DNA of 64,000 bases, from assembly GCA_950295325.1 (NCBI GenBank), contig OX485807.1:12985001-13049000 (forward strand). The letters run 5' to 3'. Below the pieces are notes generated by a model that saw only the letters and a list, made by a program, of their open reading frames with translations, was not told the origin of the DNA and made no database searches. The position numbers were made by a program, and so were the translations under genes. Of the stretch, positions 34,691 to 46,764 are shown piece by piece (positions within the stretch are counted from its first letter, which is position 1; the number at the start of each line of letters is the position of its first letter). This stretch comes from Polytrichum commune (lineage: Eukaryota > Streptophyta > Polytrichopsida > Polytrichales > Polytrichaceae).

Positions 34691-35017
34691 GGGCCGGTTC
34701 ACACGGGGTCCCAAGTCTCAACATGAAGGCAAAGTCCCAACTTGTGAGGCTCAAGTAATCACTAAGTCGGATCTTGATTAATTTATGAAAAAACAGTCGC
34801 AGGACTTGGATTGTCCACCCAACTCGCAACACAAGTCCCAAGCCTCACCATTAAAATGTGTTGCCATGTAGGCATCCTAGTCATTGTTGGGACTTAGGAC
34901 TTGGGACCCTATGTGAAATGGTCAGTCCCAACTTCCATGCTCTCAACAGTTAAGATTGCACGGATTGACTCCAAGTGGCATGGGACTTATGACTTGGGAC
35001 CCCATGTGAACCAACAC
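34691..35017. mobile_element. 327-bp PIF/Harbinger-like MITE
   Basis: The left end 'gggccggttcacacggggtc' and 'ccaagtc' pairs with the right end 'gacttgggaccccatgtgaa' and 'cc', giving about 28 bp of inverted repeat. TTA lies on both sides (34688-34690 and 35018-35020). Inner copies of 'gggacttggga' and 'cccaagtccc' add sub-terminal inverted repeats. It is non-coding. Confidence 0.85.
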
Positions 35018-35020
35018 TTA

Positions 35021-36619
35021 CTACACAAAAACCAACACTAATCCTAATTCCAACTTATATACACGAGTACGCATTTAAAGGCGTAAAATACATGATCATG
35101 GTAAGTAACAATTTGTTAATTTTAAGTTCAGTGTCCTTTTTGGTTATCTTCATCTTATTGTCCCCACAAACGTAAGATGTGGTCGGTTGCCCTACATGGT
35201 GTGAGACCAAACCGCCCACCCTTAAGCGTCCTAGTCCAGGTGAGGGAATGGATATCACACTCGTGTTCGCATAACTCCATCTTACCAAAGGTGTGAGAAT
35301 TCAATACATTTCTCATCAATCCGTGTACACTAATTTATTCCATAACAAGGTTACAAGTGTTAAAAAACACTCTTCTCTATGATGGCACTATTAGTGTACT
35401 CTATTACACCCCCACACAACTCAACCACAAGTCCAACCCCCTAATACCATCTCCTAACATCTTGTGGCTTTCACAACCTAATGACTAACTCCCTAGCTAA
35501 ATGCTTCATACTAAGCCTACTTAGCTAGACTATAGCATAATGTATTCTCCAAACCACTAGCCCCTACCCTTAGACAAACCAACATTAACATCCACCCAAC
35601 TTGCATTGGAAATTATAGCACCACCTTCAACTCTGTAATTCCAACAGCCCTCAACTCTGCAATTTCCGGCAGCCCTTCAACTCTGTAATTCCCGGCAGCC
35701 CTTCAACTCTACAATCTAGAGTCAAGAGAGAGCTCCTAGCTCAAAGAACTCAACCCCTTAATTCCCAAAGTCCCCTAGCTAATCCCCTCACTTAATTCTA
35801 ATGATTCCACTAAATCTCCTACTAATTTCCCTACCTAATTCCACTAATTCCCCTACCTAATTCCCACACATTTTTCTAGTTCTTAAAGCTAAAAAAAATC
35901 ATAGAGAGGAGAGGAAGAGAGGAGAGAATGAAGAGAGGAGAGGAGGAGGAGGAGAGGAGGGCACCCAAGACCAAAAACCCCTTTAGCATTCTCCTACTTA
36001 GTAGGACCTTATCCTATCCACTAAACCTTCACACTTTAAACCAACAAGAGCATGTTCTAATTCAAACATTTAGATCCAAGGACCTTCCTCTTGCTTCATC
36101 AACCACTACTCACTTAATCACAACACTCCCTAATATCATTAAGCTTCTACTTAAGCACACAAAATAGGCTTAAAGCCTAAAACATAAACCACACCAAACC
36201 TCACTCTTTTTATACTTTTGATTGTTTCAATAACACTCCAAATGCAATTCTAAATAAATTCTAACCATAAAACAAATACGAGCACTCATTTTGGGCTCAT
36301 ACATGGCGACCTAAGTTTGGGGTGTCCAAGGAGGTCACCGAGTGTAAATCCACATTTTCCGTGCAATAATATGCTTGTTTTATGAAGAATTTTGTTTTTC
36401 CTTGGGCAAATTATAGACACCCTTATATTGCTTAACTTTGTAAAACTGAATTATATAGAGAAGGATATCCTAGTCATAAATTATTTCTCTATGTCTATCT
36501 CGTTTTCTTGCATTTTAAGATATAATATTAATAACAACAAGAAGAAGAAGTTTTAGCACCATCTACCTTATTGCTTTGTAACTTCTTATGCCAAGTTTTT
36601 CCCTACTAAAGTGGATCAT
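35021..36619. other. Spacer with short tandem and purine-rich tracts
   Basis: A roughly 32-bp unit 'cttcaactctgtaattcc' plus '.gcagc' occurs about four times at 35628-35712. 'cccctacctaattcc' recurs near 35820-35865. A purine-only GA tract (about 35898-35960) overlaps an open frame that I do not take as a gene. Confidence 0.5.
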
Positions 36620-37310
36620 ACCTTAATGGTTATTTTCTTCTAGACCAACCCACTTCTCCTATTGACACATGCGATTACACCGTTAATGGTATTATAGTCA
36701 CTTACTATTTGGACTAATGTTGTGCTATAACTTTTAATTATAGATCTTCTTCTTTTTCACCGACAAAGGTCAAACTGGTTGTTTGGAAACTAGAGAACAT
36801 GAATATCTTATACTTAGTAAAAATTTACATTAAGAATAAAATGTCATAGCAATGTGTAACTCCAAATAGTAAATGACAGTGAATGCCATATACGGTGTAG
36901 TATGAGATGGATAGCAAATTCAAACGGAGAGTTGTGGTCACCTTCCTCATAACTCTTAGAGCTCGTACGAAAATCTTATTCTATTGTCAAACTGAAGATT
37001 CTCGTGCTCATTAAGTGCTTATATAAAGTTTTTACCCCCCCCCCCCTCAAATTATGTTGACCATTGAGTCTAGAAGGACTATCAAATTTTGAGCATGTAG
37101 TCCAATCTCTTTCAGACACGTGTCATTTTGGTATCCGTTATGGGAGCCACACCTAACCACTTACCACTACCTTACAATCATTGAGCTTGCGACAACAAAA
37201 ATACTGCTCAATGGTTGGCTTGTGGAATACGGCCATCAGGCTCTTGTCAGCGGCAACTTGTGTCTACACTTCAACTGGTTTTCTGGTCCTTATAATGGCT
37301 AAGTATTATT
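36620..37310 (+). mobile_element. Family R2 copy (MITE-like, expanded)
   Basis: It starts near 'ccttaatggttattttcttc' and holds 'accaacccacttctcc', 'acacatgcgatta', 'ccttcctcataactctta', 'attatgttgaccattgagtc' and 'gagcatgtagtccaatctct' in R2 order. An insertion of about 200 bp relative to the 28.2-kb copy sits between 36700 and 36890. A run of about 10 C lies at 37037-37046. Confidence 0.55.
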
Positions 37311-37624
37311 ATTTTTTTCCCGGAGAGTTGCTTTGAGGAGAGAGAGAATCATCCTATACAAACGCACCTCTCATTCCATCCAACATAAAAGCCCTAAAAT
37401 ATTATGCATCCTAGAGGTTATTGTTTAAGAAAATTTGATTTGACACCCGAATTAGCTTTACAAACCCTAAATTATTGTACTTGAGGTCATTTGAGCTGAA
37501 TCGGCAGCAAGCCAGTTGAGGGTCAAGTTTTCATGTTGGATGGACGAGAGGTACACTCGTATATGATAATACCCTCTCTCCTTACTTTGGGCTCCATCGT
37601 CCAGAGCTTTTCAAACACCCCGAT

Positions 37625-38030
37625 TAAGGTAGATGGGTCTTAAGTGGCACGTTTTCTTTAATCGATCCCTAAATTTGATTGGTATGTGGTTTGGTGAGGA
37701 CCAGAGAACAAACATCATAGAAGACACGTGTTTAAAAGAGATTGGACTACTCTTTAAATAATAATAACTACTCCACACTCAATAGTGAACACATTTGAGA
37801 GGACCTATGTATCCAATTGAGCAACCAACAAACATGCGCTTTTGATAACCATAACTAAATTAAGAGATGTTCAATTTTCAATATGGTTATTGCAAATGCT
37901 TAATCATGAATTTGCTAATATAGAAAAAATAAAATGAAAATGTGTAAATCTAATTGATAGAAGTTGGAGAACATGAAAAAATAAACCAAATAATATCCAC
38001 ATACCTTACCATGATACACTACCCATAAAA
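37625..38030 (-). mobile_element. Family R2 copy, minus orientation
   Basis: It starts 'aaggtagatgggtcttaagt', the same edge as the plus-oriented copies, then 'ttgattggtatgtggtt' and 'ggtgagga', 'aacatcatagaagacacgtg', 'attggacta', 'gaacacatttgagaggacct', closely matching the copy at 58730-59060. Confidence 0.6.
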
Positions 38031-38039
38031 TAGACGAGT

Positions 38040-38275
38040 CTTAGGGCCCCTAACGCGTGATGTACAAATCTTGTGATTTGTGGCGAAGGCACAAATGGTC
38101 TAAGTTCAACTGTACTCTAGACCTTGAAGCTTGAGGGACCAAAGAACTTCGAATGAATGAAATATCTACATGGTGTCCTACACGGCACCGAGTGGATTAT
38201 GTTTCATGGTCTACTGGATATTGCGTTAGGTCCATCAAGAGAGGTCATGGGTTTAATGCAAAACTAGAGGCCAGG
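38040..38275 (+). repeat. PIF/Harbinger-like MITE family, fragment
   Basis: 'cttgaagcttgagggacca', 'tgaatgaaatatctacatgg', 'tgtcctacacggcac' and 'catggtctactggatattgc' match the first half of the copies at 6060, 22136 and 39581. The right half and terminus are absent. Confidence 0.6.
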
Positions 38276-39577
38276 CATCACATCTATTTGCACATCGTTT
38301 GTGATGTGATGTGACAACCATGGGCCGCATCACATCTATTTGCACATCCTTTGATTGGCCTAAAATGTCACTACCAACATATGAGTTTTAGGCAACCGTC
38401 CTGTGTCAGTGCGAGAATTATGCAAATCTTCCATAGTGATAGATTTTGCAGATTTTCCAGTGCCGTAGGGCAATTATTGGGGACTACATTAAATATTGTA
38501 TTTATATATCTCATTTTTTTACCAAGAAAAGGTCAAACTGGTTCCTCAGACATTACAAAACATAACATCTTCATTTGGTAAAAAAAAACATTAATGGCAA
38601 AAAGATATAGCATTGTATAACTCCAAATAGTATGTGACACTAAATACAATATTTAGGTGTACACCCTAACCTCCGTAATGTCACCCTCTGTAATGTCACT
38701 CCCTCTCTTATACTCCATACCTAGGGAACGAAAGTGCTCGATTTAAATATCCCTCCTTGTTGTCACATATCCCTCTCATATATCACGGGTTTTGACATTA
38801 AAAACAATCCACCAAAGAATTCAAACCACACGCTGGGATGCATCATATTATCATCATCGTCATCAGTATCATTATTGCAATGTTAACTTTATGTTATTCC
38901 ATAATGTCACCTGCTACATTGATTCTCTATTATCATACATCCATGTTAGCACTGCAAACTTCTTTAATATCATGCGCACTTTGGTTGCCACGTGCATGAT
39001 ATTAGGGAGGTTAGAGTGTAGTTTGCTTATAGTGTGTCTTTGTAGCAAGAAGTCCTCCTCATACCTAATTAAGGTCCGTAAAGTTACGGAATTATGTCTC
39101 CTTGTCATCTAATCATCATGTGGGCTCAGGTGTAGGTAACTCTAAAATTAGTGTTGATCATTCATACGATCGTTCATAATTAGTGTTGTGAACTTGAACC
39201 CACCCACCAGCCCCATAATACCTAGTGTCAATGGATATGATTCTATGGTATTAGGTAGCCACATCGTAATGCAATGAAAGCCAACTATAACACAACAAAA
39301 TTGAATTTGTAGGTCTATAATTGTCTCTTTAAGAACTTAGGAATTATAGTTGCCTTTGTAATAAGAAGTCGCTCCTTTTACCTACTTAGGGCCTGTTAGT
39401 TAAGTTACAAGAGTCCAAAAACCATTAAGGAATTTAAGCCAAATTTCAATGGGTTGTCGTAGAAAGACATTAGGTTGTAGGTATGTCTTGAGAAATGCTT
39501 ATAAAGGCGCTTAAATTTTGTGACGGTTTCTATCAATTCAACTTCAGATGGTTCATTTTCAGGACTCATTACTACAC
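38276..39577. other. Spacer, nothing recognised
   Basis: A 22-bp word beginning 'gcatcacatctatttgcaca' is present twice directly (about 38275 and 38327). No gene is supported. Confidence 0.4.
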
Positions 39578-39580
39578 TAA

Positions 39581-40171
39581 GGGCCACTTCACACACAAGG
39601 CTGAAGGCCCTTGACCATGGCGATGTAAGAGCTCTCATTGGTCGAAAAGGTGGAGACCGTCCAAGTTCACTTCACACTAGGAGGTGAAGGCCTGAAGACC
39701 CCAAAAAAAGTTCATGGATGAAAAGTCTACATGGAGTCCTACATGGCTGGTTGTGGATAAGGGTGCATGGTCTACCGGAATTTGCGTCAGACCCACCTCC
39801 AAGAGGTGGGCTTGACGCAAATTCCGGGAGACCATGACTTCTTTAATATTTTTTTCTAGCAGGACAAATTTTAGGACAGACTGCATGGCAGATTCCAGGA
39901 CAGATTCCAAGACAGACAAACACCACCAAGTAATTATCTTAAATTGATAAACTTGGAGAAATATTATATTAAACCAAATCCTCCCCTCTTTTTCCGCCAA
40001 CAAAATATGCAATGGTCCCGCAACATGGTTCATTCTCACTTCACACTATGCTTGAGGACCCAAGACTACATAAAATGGCTTTTCCAACACCCATGGTACG
40101 GCCTTTGGATGAGAGTAAAGGGTCCTCACCATTACAAGGTCACGGCTCTTGGCTCATGTGTGAAGTGGCCC
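39581..40171 (+). mobile_element. PIF/Harbinger-like MITE, best-preserved copy
   Basis: The left end 'gggccacttcacacac' and right end 'tgtgtgaagtggccc' are exact inverted repeats over 15 bp. TAA flanks both sides (39578-39580 and 40172-40174). In the middle, 39766-39835 is a near-perfect hairpin with arms of about 33 bp ('ccggaatttgcgtcagaccc' against 'gggcttgacgcaaattccgg') and a loop of only a few bases. It encodes no transposase. Confidence 0.85.
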
Positions 40172-40174
40172 TAA

Positions 40175-40821
40175 ATCTGATCTTTAGTGTCCTATGGTAT
40201 TTAATGTCACTATGGTAGCTTTTCGGATGACACTTCTTATGAATAGGTTTACAAATACTATCATGGATGATGGATGAGTTCATCCACTGGCCTAAAACCC
40301 TGCCTTCTCTTGTCAATAACTTGTGATGAAATATTGTCATGGATGATTGAGATTTGGATGAAACATCACTTAGTAAGTGACAGTAATTGCAACACTATAA
40401 ATCTTTAATCCCCCCCTCACCCCAAAAACAAAATTATAAGGAATGACAAATAATCTTGGGTTAACATTTAGTGTTGGTGACACTATACTGTGGTTTACAA
40501 TTAGCATGGAGCAAGACGAATCGAATTGGTGACACTTCTTCCAACTACCAAATGCATGTCACCTTATGTGGTGGCTCTTCTCAATTGACCCACCTAACAT
40601 ATTGAAGTAGTCTATGGCAAGTAACATTAGTCGGTTGGCTTGCAGTCAAGAATAGATAACCAAAACGAAACAAGTGTTACGTTAATATCAAATCCCGTGT
40701 TCAAAATATTGACCCCGAGGCCAAGAACTAGCCCTTCATTTTGGGTGCACCCAATTCAACGAGCTCGGGCCGTGTCATACCATGCATCTTTTGATTAAAA
40801 AGTTCATACCACCAAATCAGC
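40175..40821. other. Spacer, nothing recognised
   Basis: No gene, RNA or clear repeat was identified. Confidence 0.4.
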
Positions 40822-41478
40822 CCGGCCTCTAGGTGTAAAGGGATTGGGGTTGATTTCAGCCTTTTGGCCAATCACAAGTGAGGATTTCAAGCCTCTTACA
40901 CAATGAATTGGTCCGGCCTCTAAGTGTAAAGGGGTTGGAACCAATTTCAACCTTTTGACCAATCACAAGTGAGGATTTCAAGCCTCTTACACAACGAATT
41001 GGCCCGGCCTCTAGGTGTAAAGGGGTTGGAACCGATTTCAGCCTTTTGGCCAATCACAAGTGAGGATTTCAAGCCTCTTACACAACGAATTGGCCCGGCC
41101 TCTAGGTGTAAAGGGGTTGAGGCCGATTTCAGACTTTTGGCCAATCACAAGTGAGGATTTCAAGCCTCTTACACAATGAATTGGCCCGGCCTCTAGGTGT
41201 AAAGGGGTTGAGGCCGATTTCAGCCTTTTGGCCAATCACAAGTGAAGATTTCAAGCCTCTTACACAACGAATTGGCCCGGCCTCTAGGTGTAAAGGGGTT
41301 GAGGCCGATTTCAGACTTTTGGCCAATCACAAGTGAGGATTTCAAGCCTCTTACACAACGAATTGGCCCAGCCTCTAGGTGTAAAGGGGTTGAGGCCGAT
41401 TTCAGCCTTTTGGCCAATCACAAGTGAAGATTTCAAGCCTCTTACACAACGAATTGGCCCGGCCTCTAGGTGTAAAGC
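40822..41478. repeat. 91-bp tandem repeat (satellite-like), seven full units plus a partial
   Basis: The landmark 'ccggcctctaggtgtaaagg' recurs at 40822, 40913, 41004, 41095, 41186, 41277, 41368 and 41459, always 91 bp apart. Each unit also has 'ggccaatcacaagtgagga' and 'tcaagcctcttacacaa'. Units 4 and 6 share 'cagacttttgg' and 'gaggattt', while units 5 and 7 share 'cagccttttgg' and 'gaagattt'. The last four units therefore form two copies of a 182-bp dimer. Open frames on both strands arise because the unit lacks stops in some frames; they step by 91 bp and are not genes. Confidence 0.97.
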
Positions 41479-41479
41479 G

Positions 41480-42815
41480 GCCCTTACTCCTGTGCCCAAT
41501 AAGCAAGGACGATTTTGCCAGTTTGCTTCAATATTGCTCGACTGGAGAAACCATACATTCCACGCGCTGCTTTGAAGCCTTGAATGCTTTAACACTGGCC
41601 GGCCGGTGGTTCTCATCATGACGGGCATGGGGGTCACAACCCCGTCCATGCATGGCCGCTCATGGGAAGGCTCCCATTTGGCTTATTGTTGTTGTTGTTG
41701 TTATTATTATTAGCTTAGCTTACTTAGGTACGAGGTCCATGGCATCGACCCTTTAATGTAATCTACTCTACCACCTTTCCTCATCATATTATCCTACATA
41801 CAAAGTTACCAACACTTATGTACAATAAGGTAGAAATACCATAACCCGTGAAAATAAGGTGATTCGTTCGCATTTAAGATGTGGTCTGACAATCGTGAGA
41901 TGAATTTTTCCAAGATAGACGAGAAGGATTCGTGAAGAATGAATGCAAGTTGTTTCATATTTTTCCGCCCTATACAAAAACGCTACGATTTTTCAAAGTG
42001 GAAAGTTGTCCAACCCCCTACTCGTTCATTAGATTCTCCCTACACCGAACACGGTAATCTCCATTTCCATACAAGACATCGCCTAAATCGGTTACCTCAT
42101 GAGTACATTAACACTTGACTGGCATTGGCTACACTAAGTGTACACACATTGAAGTTGCCGCCGAGCCAGGATCCGTTTTAGAAATGGCACTTCACCATTA
42201 TGACGGCGGTCTAGTGCATGGCTAGAGGGTGGTTAATGGGTTATGGTATTTCTACCTTAGAGTTATTTGTAAAGTCTCTCAAGGAGGGACGGAGTTTTGG
42301 GTTTGATCCTTCTTTGAGAAACCTTTCTGATAGGAGCTCGTTAGCTTGTTGTATACTGGAGCCTATTTTGAAAGTTGGGTGGAACTTTAGGGACTTCTTC
42401 TTTTCACTTTGAGAGGATTTTAGGATTTGAAATGAGGTATGTGCATGGGACATGTTGTCTTGAGTTATGGATCAGCCTATGCAAGGCAAGGTTGGCCTAG
42501 TCGTCCTAGTAGGACAAGTTAGAGAGTTGATTTTTAATAGCCCAACACTACTCTATGTGTATGCCAAGTTTAACTTTTGAGCATTACGAAAACTCGGGTG
42601 ACTTTATGTTAATTCTCGTAGACTCAAGGTTTGGGACCAAAAACCTGGTTTAGTTTGCTTTACTTTACGAATAACTCTAATGTACATAAATCTTTGCATG
42701 TGTGTGTATGTGTGTGGAGGCCACGGATACGTGACGGCCATGTATGTTGAAGGTAAAAATGTTGGGATCCCGTCCTTATAGTGCCTACAATTCATAGTTG
42801 ACTAATAACCAACTT
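41480..42815. other. Spacer, no gene supported
   Basis: This has a short (TTG)n/(TTA)n run near 41686-41711. An open frame at 42218-42412 was considered but has no recognised motif. Confidence 0.4.
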
Positions 42816-42819
42816 GAGT

Positions 42820-44140
42820 AGGTGGATGATGAGCCACACTCTCCTCTCAAAGGTTATCTACTAGTCCGTAAGTTTCACTCATCCATGCATGCATCGATAG
42901 GCCCATGGGCTTTGTCACAATGCTGCCAAAGTTGCCTTGTACATGACATCATGATTGGAAATATGTATATAAACCAATCAACTCATAAACAAAATATGAG
43001 AATAATCATAAATGACATTTCGCCTCCATAGATGAAAACATGTGATGATGAGTTTCGATAACCTTTTTTTTCTCTTGGATGAGCAATCAATTATGATTGG
43101 TAATAAGCTTGAGCAAGTGGATGATGAGCTACACACTCTCCTCTCCTCTTTTCTCCTCTCAACAAGATTGTTTTCTAGTCCATAAAGTACACTCATCCAT
43201 GCATGCACTGATGGGCCATGGGCTTATGGGCTCCGTCACAAATTTTGCCAATGTGGCCTTGGACATAATCAACTCATAAAGTAAATATGAGACTAATCAT
43301 AAACGACATCCCGCCTTCGTGAATGAAAACACGTGATGATGAGTTTTGATAACCCTTCTACTTTTGGATGGGCAATCGGTTACGATTGATAATGAGCTCA
43401 AGTAGGTGGATGATGAGTCACACTCTGCTCTCCTCTCCTCTCCTCTCCAAAGCTATCTTCTAGTTTATAAGTTACTCTTATCTATGTATGCATCGATGGG
43501 CCCATGGACTTTTGGGCTTTGTCATGATGTTGCCAAAGTTGCCTTGCACATGATCAACTCATAAACAAACTCTGAAAATAATTACGAACGACATCCCGCC
43601 TCCATAGATGAAAACATGTGATTATGAGTTCTGATAACCCTTCAACTCTTGGATGAGCAATTAGGTACGCATGATAATGAGCTCGAGTAGGTGGATGATG
43701 AGTTCTTCTCTCCTCTCCTCTCCTCAAGGTTATCTTCTAGTCCATAAGTTACTCTCATCTGGGCATGCAATGGTGGGTCCATGGACTTATGGGCTTTGTC
43801 ATGATGCTGCCAAAGTTGCCTTGTACATGATCAACTCATAAACAAACTTTGAGAATAATTACGAACAACATTCCGCCTCCATAGATGAAAACATGTGATT
43901 ATGAGTTCTGATAACCCTTAAGCTCTTGGATGAGCAATTAGTTACGCATGATAATGAGCTCGAGTAGGTGGATGACGAGTTCTCCTCTCCTCTCCTCACC
44001 TCTCCTCTCCTCTCCTCCAAGGTTATCTTCTAGTCCCTAAGTTACTCTCATGCTATGCTATGCATGCAGCGATGGGCCCATGGGCCTTATGGGCTTTGTC
44101 ACGATGCTGCCAAAGTTGCCTTGCACATGACATCATGGCT
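42820..44140 (+). repeat. Tandem repeat, 277-295 bp unit, about five copies
   Basis: The landmark 'gtggatgatgag' occurs at 42822, 43117, 43406, 43691 and 43968 (steps 295, 289, 285 and 277). Each unit holds a (CTCCT)n-type tract of variable length, 'atctagtcc.taagtt', 'catgcatgca.cgatggg', 'cccatgg.cttatgggcttt', 'tgctgccaaagttgcctt', 'catgatcaactcataaac' and 'cgcctccatagatgaaaaca'. The fifth unit stops after 'gccttgcacatgacatcatg', directly before a possible coding fragment. Confidence 0.9.
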
Positions 44141-44168
44141 GTAAGTACTAAGTATGTATAATGTACAG

Positions 44169-44392
44169 GTCTGTGTACTGCCGGAGAGCTTGCAGCTGTT
44201 CAGTTTGTCCTTGAGAGGCCGGAGCCTGAGCAAGCACAAGAGATCATCAACAGTCTTAGCCGAGAAGCAGGCAAAAAGGCAAGGCCCTGCAGCTACCATT
44301 CTCCAATCTCACTCGCTCGCTCACTCACTCACTCACTCAATCTTCCTCCTCTTCACATGATTCAAGCCTCACAAGTAGCTGTGTCAATGTAA
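44169..44392 (+). pseudogene. Possible coding fragment, family unknown
   Basis: After a good acceptor-like stretch (pyrimidine-poor but ending tacag at 44164-44168), the frame from 44171 reads 'LCTAGELAAVQFVLERPEPE' then 'QAQEIINSLSREAGKKAR'. This is an amphipathic, protein-like helix sequence unlike the random frames nearby. It then runs through CT-rich low-complexity DNA to a TAA at 44390-44392. I do not recognise the family. It may be a terminal exon, an exon of an upstream part of the NLR locus, or a gene fragment. The tandem array at 42820-44140 abuts it on the upstream side. Confidence 0.35.
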
Positions 44393-46072
44393 CTAGCAAC
44401 CTTCCTCTTATTTCCGTCCTTCCCAACGCACCATCTTCTTCTTCTTTCATCACACCTTGGAGGGAGGGAGGGGGAGGGGAGGGAGCGAGGGAGCAGCAGG
44501 TAATTTAGATACCGGATATGGAGTCAAGGCGACAAGGAGGAATGGCTTCTGTCATGATGCTGCCTGGGAGGATGAATCTTGCAGCAGGGTTATGTGTGGG
44601 TGGCGGAGGAGGAGGGCACATTGACGATGCTTGATTGAGGATCATATAGTTGAGATATCGAGGGGAGCGCAAGAATAATAACCTGGAAGCAGGGAGGTAT
44701 GCACTTTGTTATTGGAGCTTCCTTGGTGATTGATTGGTATGGTTGTTAATGGGTTGGGTCAAATCACCGTGAAGATCGATATAGGTACATATAAACGTTC
44801 TGATGTGAGGTTTTGATAGCCGGAGGTGATTTAAGACTTCAACGTCACATGTCACATGATCCTTTGATGGAATAAGCTGGAGGGATGTGGGTATAGAAGA
44901 GGTTTTTGGGAGTGGTTATGGTGGACTCGCTGCTTATTCTTCCAGCAATTGTTTTCACAATGCTAAGTGCAACTTGGATGGGTAATATAAATCCGGATAT
45001 GGTAGTGATCGGTTGTAAATAGACATGGGCGCTGTTTCCGAGGCTGATCTGAAACCCTCAAACAATTCTGTAATCTCACATGTTTTACTCCAAATTTCAA
45101 TCCAACCCACCCTGGATGTTAGGCCCTCCTCACTCACAATAGGCCCGGCCTGCCTACGCATGGGAATATGGGACATGGGAAAATGGATATGTGGGCTTGT
45201 TTGTAGATGCCATGAGAGCCTTGATGTTCCTTGCAATAGGATCATCTAAGTTGCTGTGAGCTTGTCTTGTAACTCACATATTCCGATTTGGTCCCTGCCT
45301 TCTCCCGGCAGTCCTCTATCTAATGACCAAGAAAATGTGGCCTTACATATAGCTACACTTGCGGACACTGTTCTCGGGATACATTGATGCTCATATATAC
45401 TCCCCTCAATAATTCCCAAGTCATTTGAGAGAGGCTGGTGATGATCCCCAACCACCATGGTCGATTGATAACCCTCCTGCTGGAACTCAATGGCCGGAAT
45501 CGACTTGGGAGCGTGTTTAATTAATTATCTTGAGAGACAGCTGAGAGAAACGTCGCGACAGGATAAATTACTCCTAGCATGCAGTAGTGATTTGTTTTGC
45601 ATAGTCACGGATGATGTCCTGGGTGGTTAGCCGTTGAAACATGAGTGATGGGTGTCTCCTTGGCTTTGTGGAGTCAAAGTGGCCACGACCAACTCCAGGA
45701 CACATCCACGAAGGTCGTACTAACATACAGCATCAAGACAGTAGCAGTGATGATGGCCGCCCCATAATGGACTAAAGGTCTTATAAACACTGCTCAAAAC
45801 TTATCAACCGCCTCCCACATACGATGACTTGGATTCTGTAGTACTTCTGTTGTACATTATTCTCTTACTCTACACTCTCTTTATGATGCTGCAGGCCGCT
45901 CACGTATCATGAGTGTAGGGTGTGGAGAAGCATGACCGAAATTCGGCAAGCAGCGGAGGTTGAGGTTACGCCATGAGATGGAAATATTCCAGTTAATCTA
46001 ATCATCCCCTGCATTCTTGAGCAGCGGCTTGCAATTGTAAGCTTCTTGTGATTTGGAGACGTGTGCACAGAA
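44393..46072. other. Upstream flank of the NLR gene, no gene supported
   Basis: This has purine-rich low-complexity sequence (GGGA runs near 44461-44495). I see no coding region or RNA gene. The NLR promoter and any 5' UTR exons would lie here or in the array that follows. Confidence 0.4.
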
Positions 46073-46625
46073 ACCGGCCATGGTCGCCGTGGATGCAAAG
46101 TCAAGGGTTATGTTTGTCAACTGATCTGCATCTCCTGAGCAGAGCATATCCCAAATCTCTCAACAAAAGTACTGTACTGCGAATTAGTCATTGATCTTGC
46201 AATTTATCTGAGTTTGGTAGGGTTCTGTGTTTCGAGAAGTCTATACCAAACCAGTCATGGTCTCTGTAGATGCAAGGTCAAGCGTTTATGTATGTCACCT
46301 CTGCATCTCCTGAGCAGAGCATATGATGCTCAAAGTATCAGTAAAACTACACTGCGAATTAGTCACTGAGCTTGTCAATTTGGCCAGTTAGCTCAGCGAT
46401 ATATGTGAGTTGGTAGAGCATTTTGCGTTTGGAGAAATCTGGCCATGGTCGTCGTCGATGCAAGTGCACGGGTTATGTTTATCAACTCTGCAACGTCATG
46501 AGCAGATCATATTATGCTTAATGTGCCAACAAAACTCCACTACGAATTAGTCACTGACCTTGCCAATTCGGTCATTTTAGCTCGGCAACATATTTGAGTT
46601 GGTAGAGGTTCATATGTCTTGATGG
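46073..46625 (+). repeat. Tandem repeat upstream of NLR, three units of about 180 bp
   Basis: The landmark 'catggtc' with 'gatgcaa' occurs at 46079, 46256 and 46444 (steps 177 and 188). Shared words are 'ggttatgtttgtcaact', 'tctcctgagcagagcatat', 'tgcgaattagtcactga' and 'gagttggtagag'. The last unit ends about 140 bp before the NLR start codon, so the array makes up the proximal promoter or 5' leader. Confidence 0.8.
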
Positions 46626-46764
46626 CATTCCTGTAAATTCAGTTAGCACTGGTCTTGATGAGGTGGCCAAAAACTCTACTATGGGTCTTACGGAGAAGAT
46701 GAAGAAGCCAAGGGTAATGAGGAGCTAGGTGGAAGTCTAATCACCAAGGACAACGTATAACTAG

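Noticed and set aside
35928-36167. 79-codon frame starting MKRGEEEEERRA
   Set aside because: Its start is a purine-only tract and the rest has no recognisable composition.
40822-41478. CRISPR-like regular spacing
   Set aside because: Units are contiguous 91-bp repeats with no unique spacers, in a plant nuclear context; this is a tandem satellite.
40856-41649. Many 61-112 codon frames on both strands
   Set aside because: They are shadows of the 91-bp repeat, stepping by 91 bp.
42218-42412. 64-codon plus-strand frame
   Set aside because: Protein-like in parts but unrecognised, with no splice context; left as spacer.
46385-46425. tRNA-like D-arm words ('gttagctcag' and 'gagttggtagagca')
   Set aside because: The words are separated by an extra 12 bp. 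There is no anticodon stem, B box or acceptor pairing, and the segment is one unit of a tandem repeat in which the match decays.
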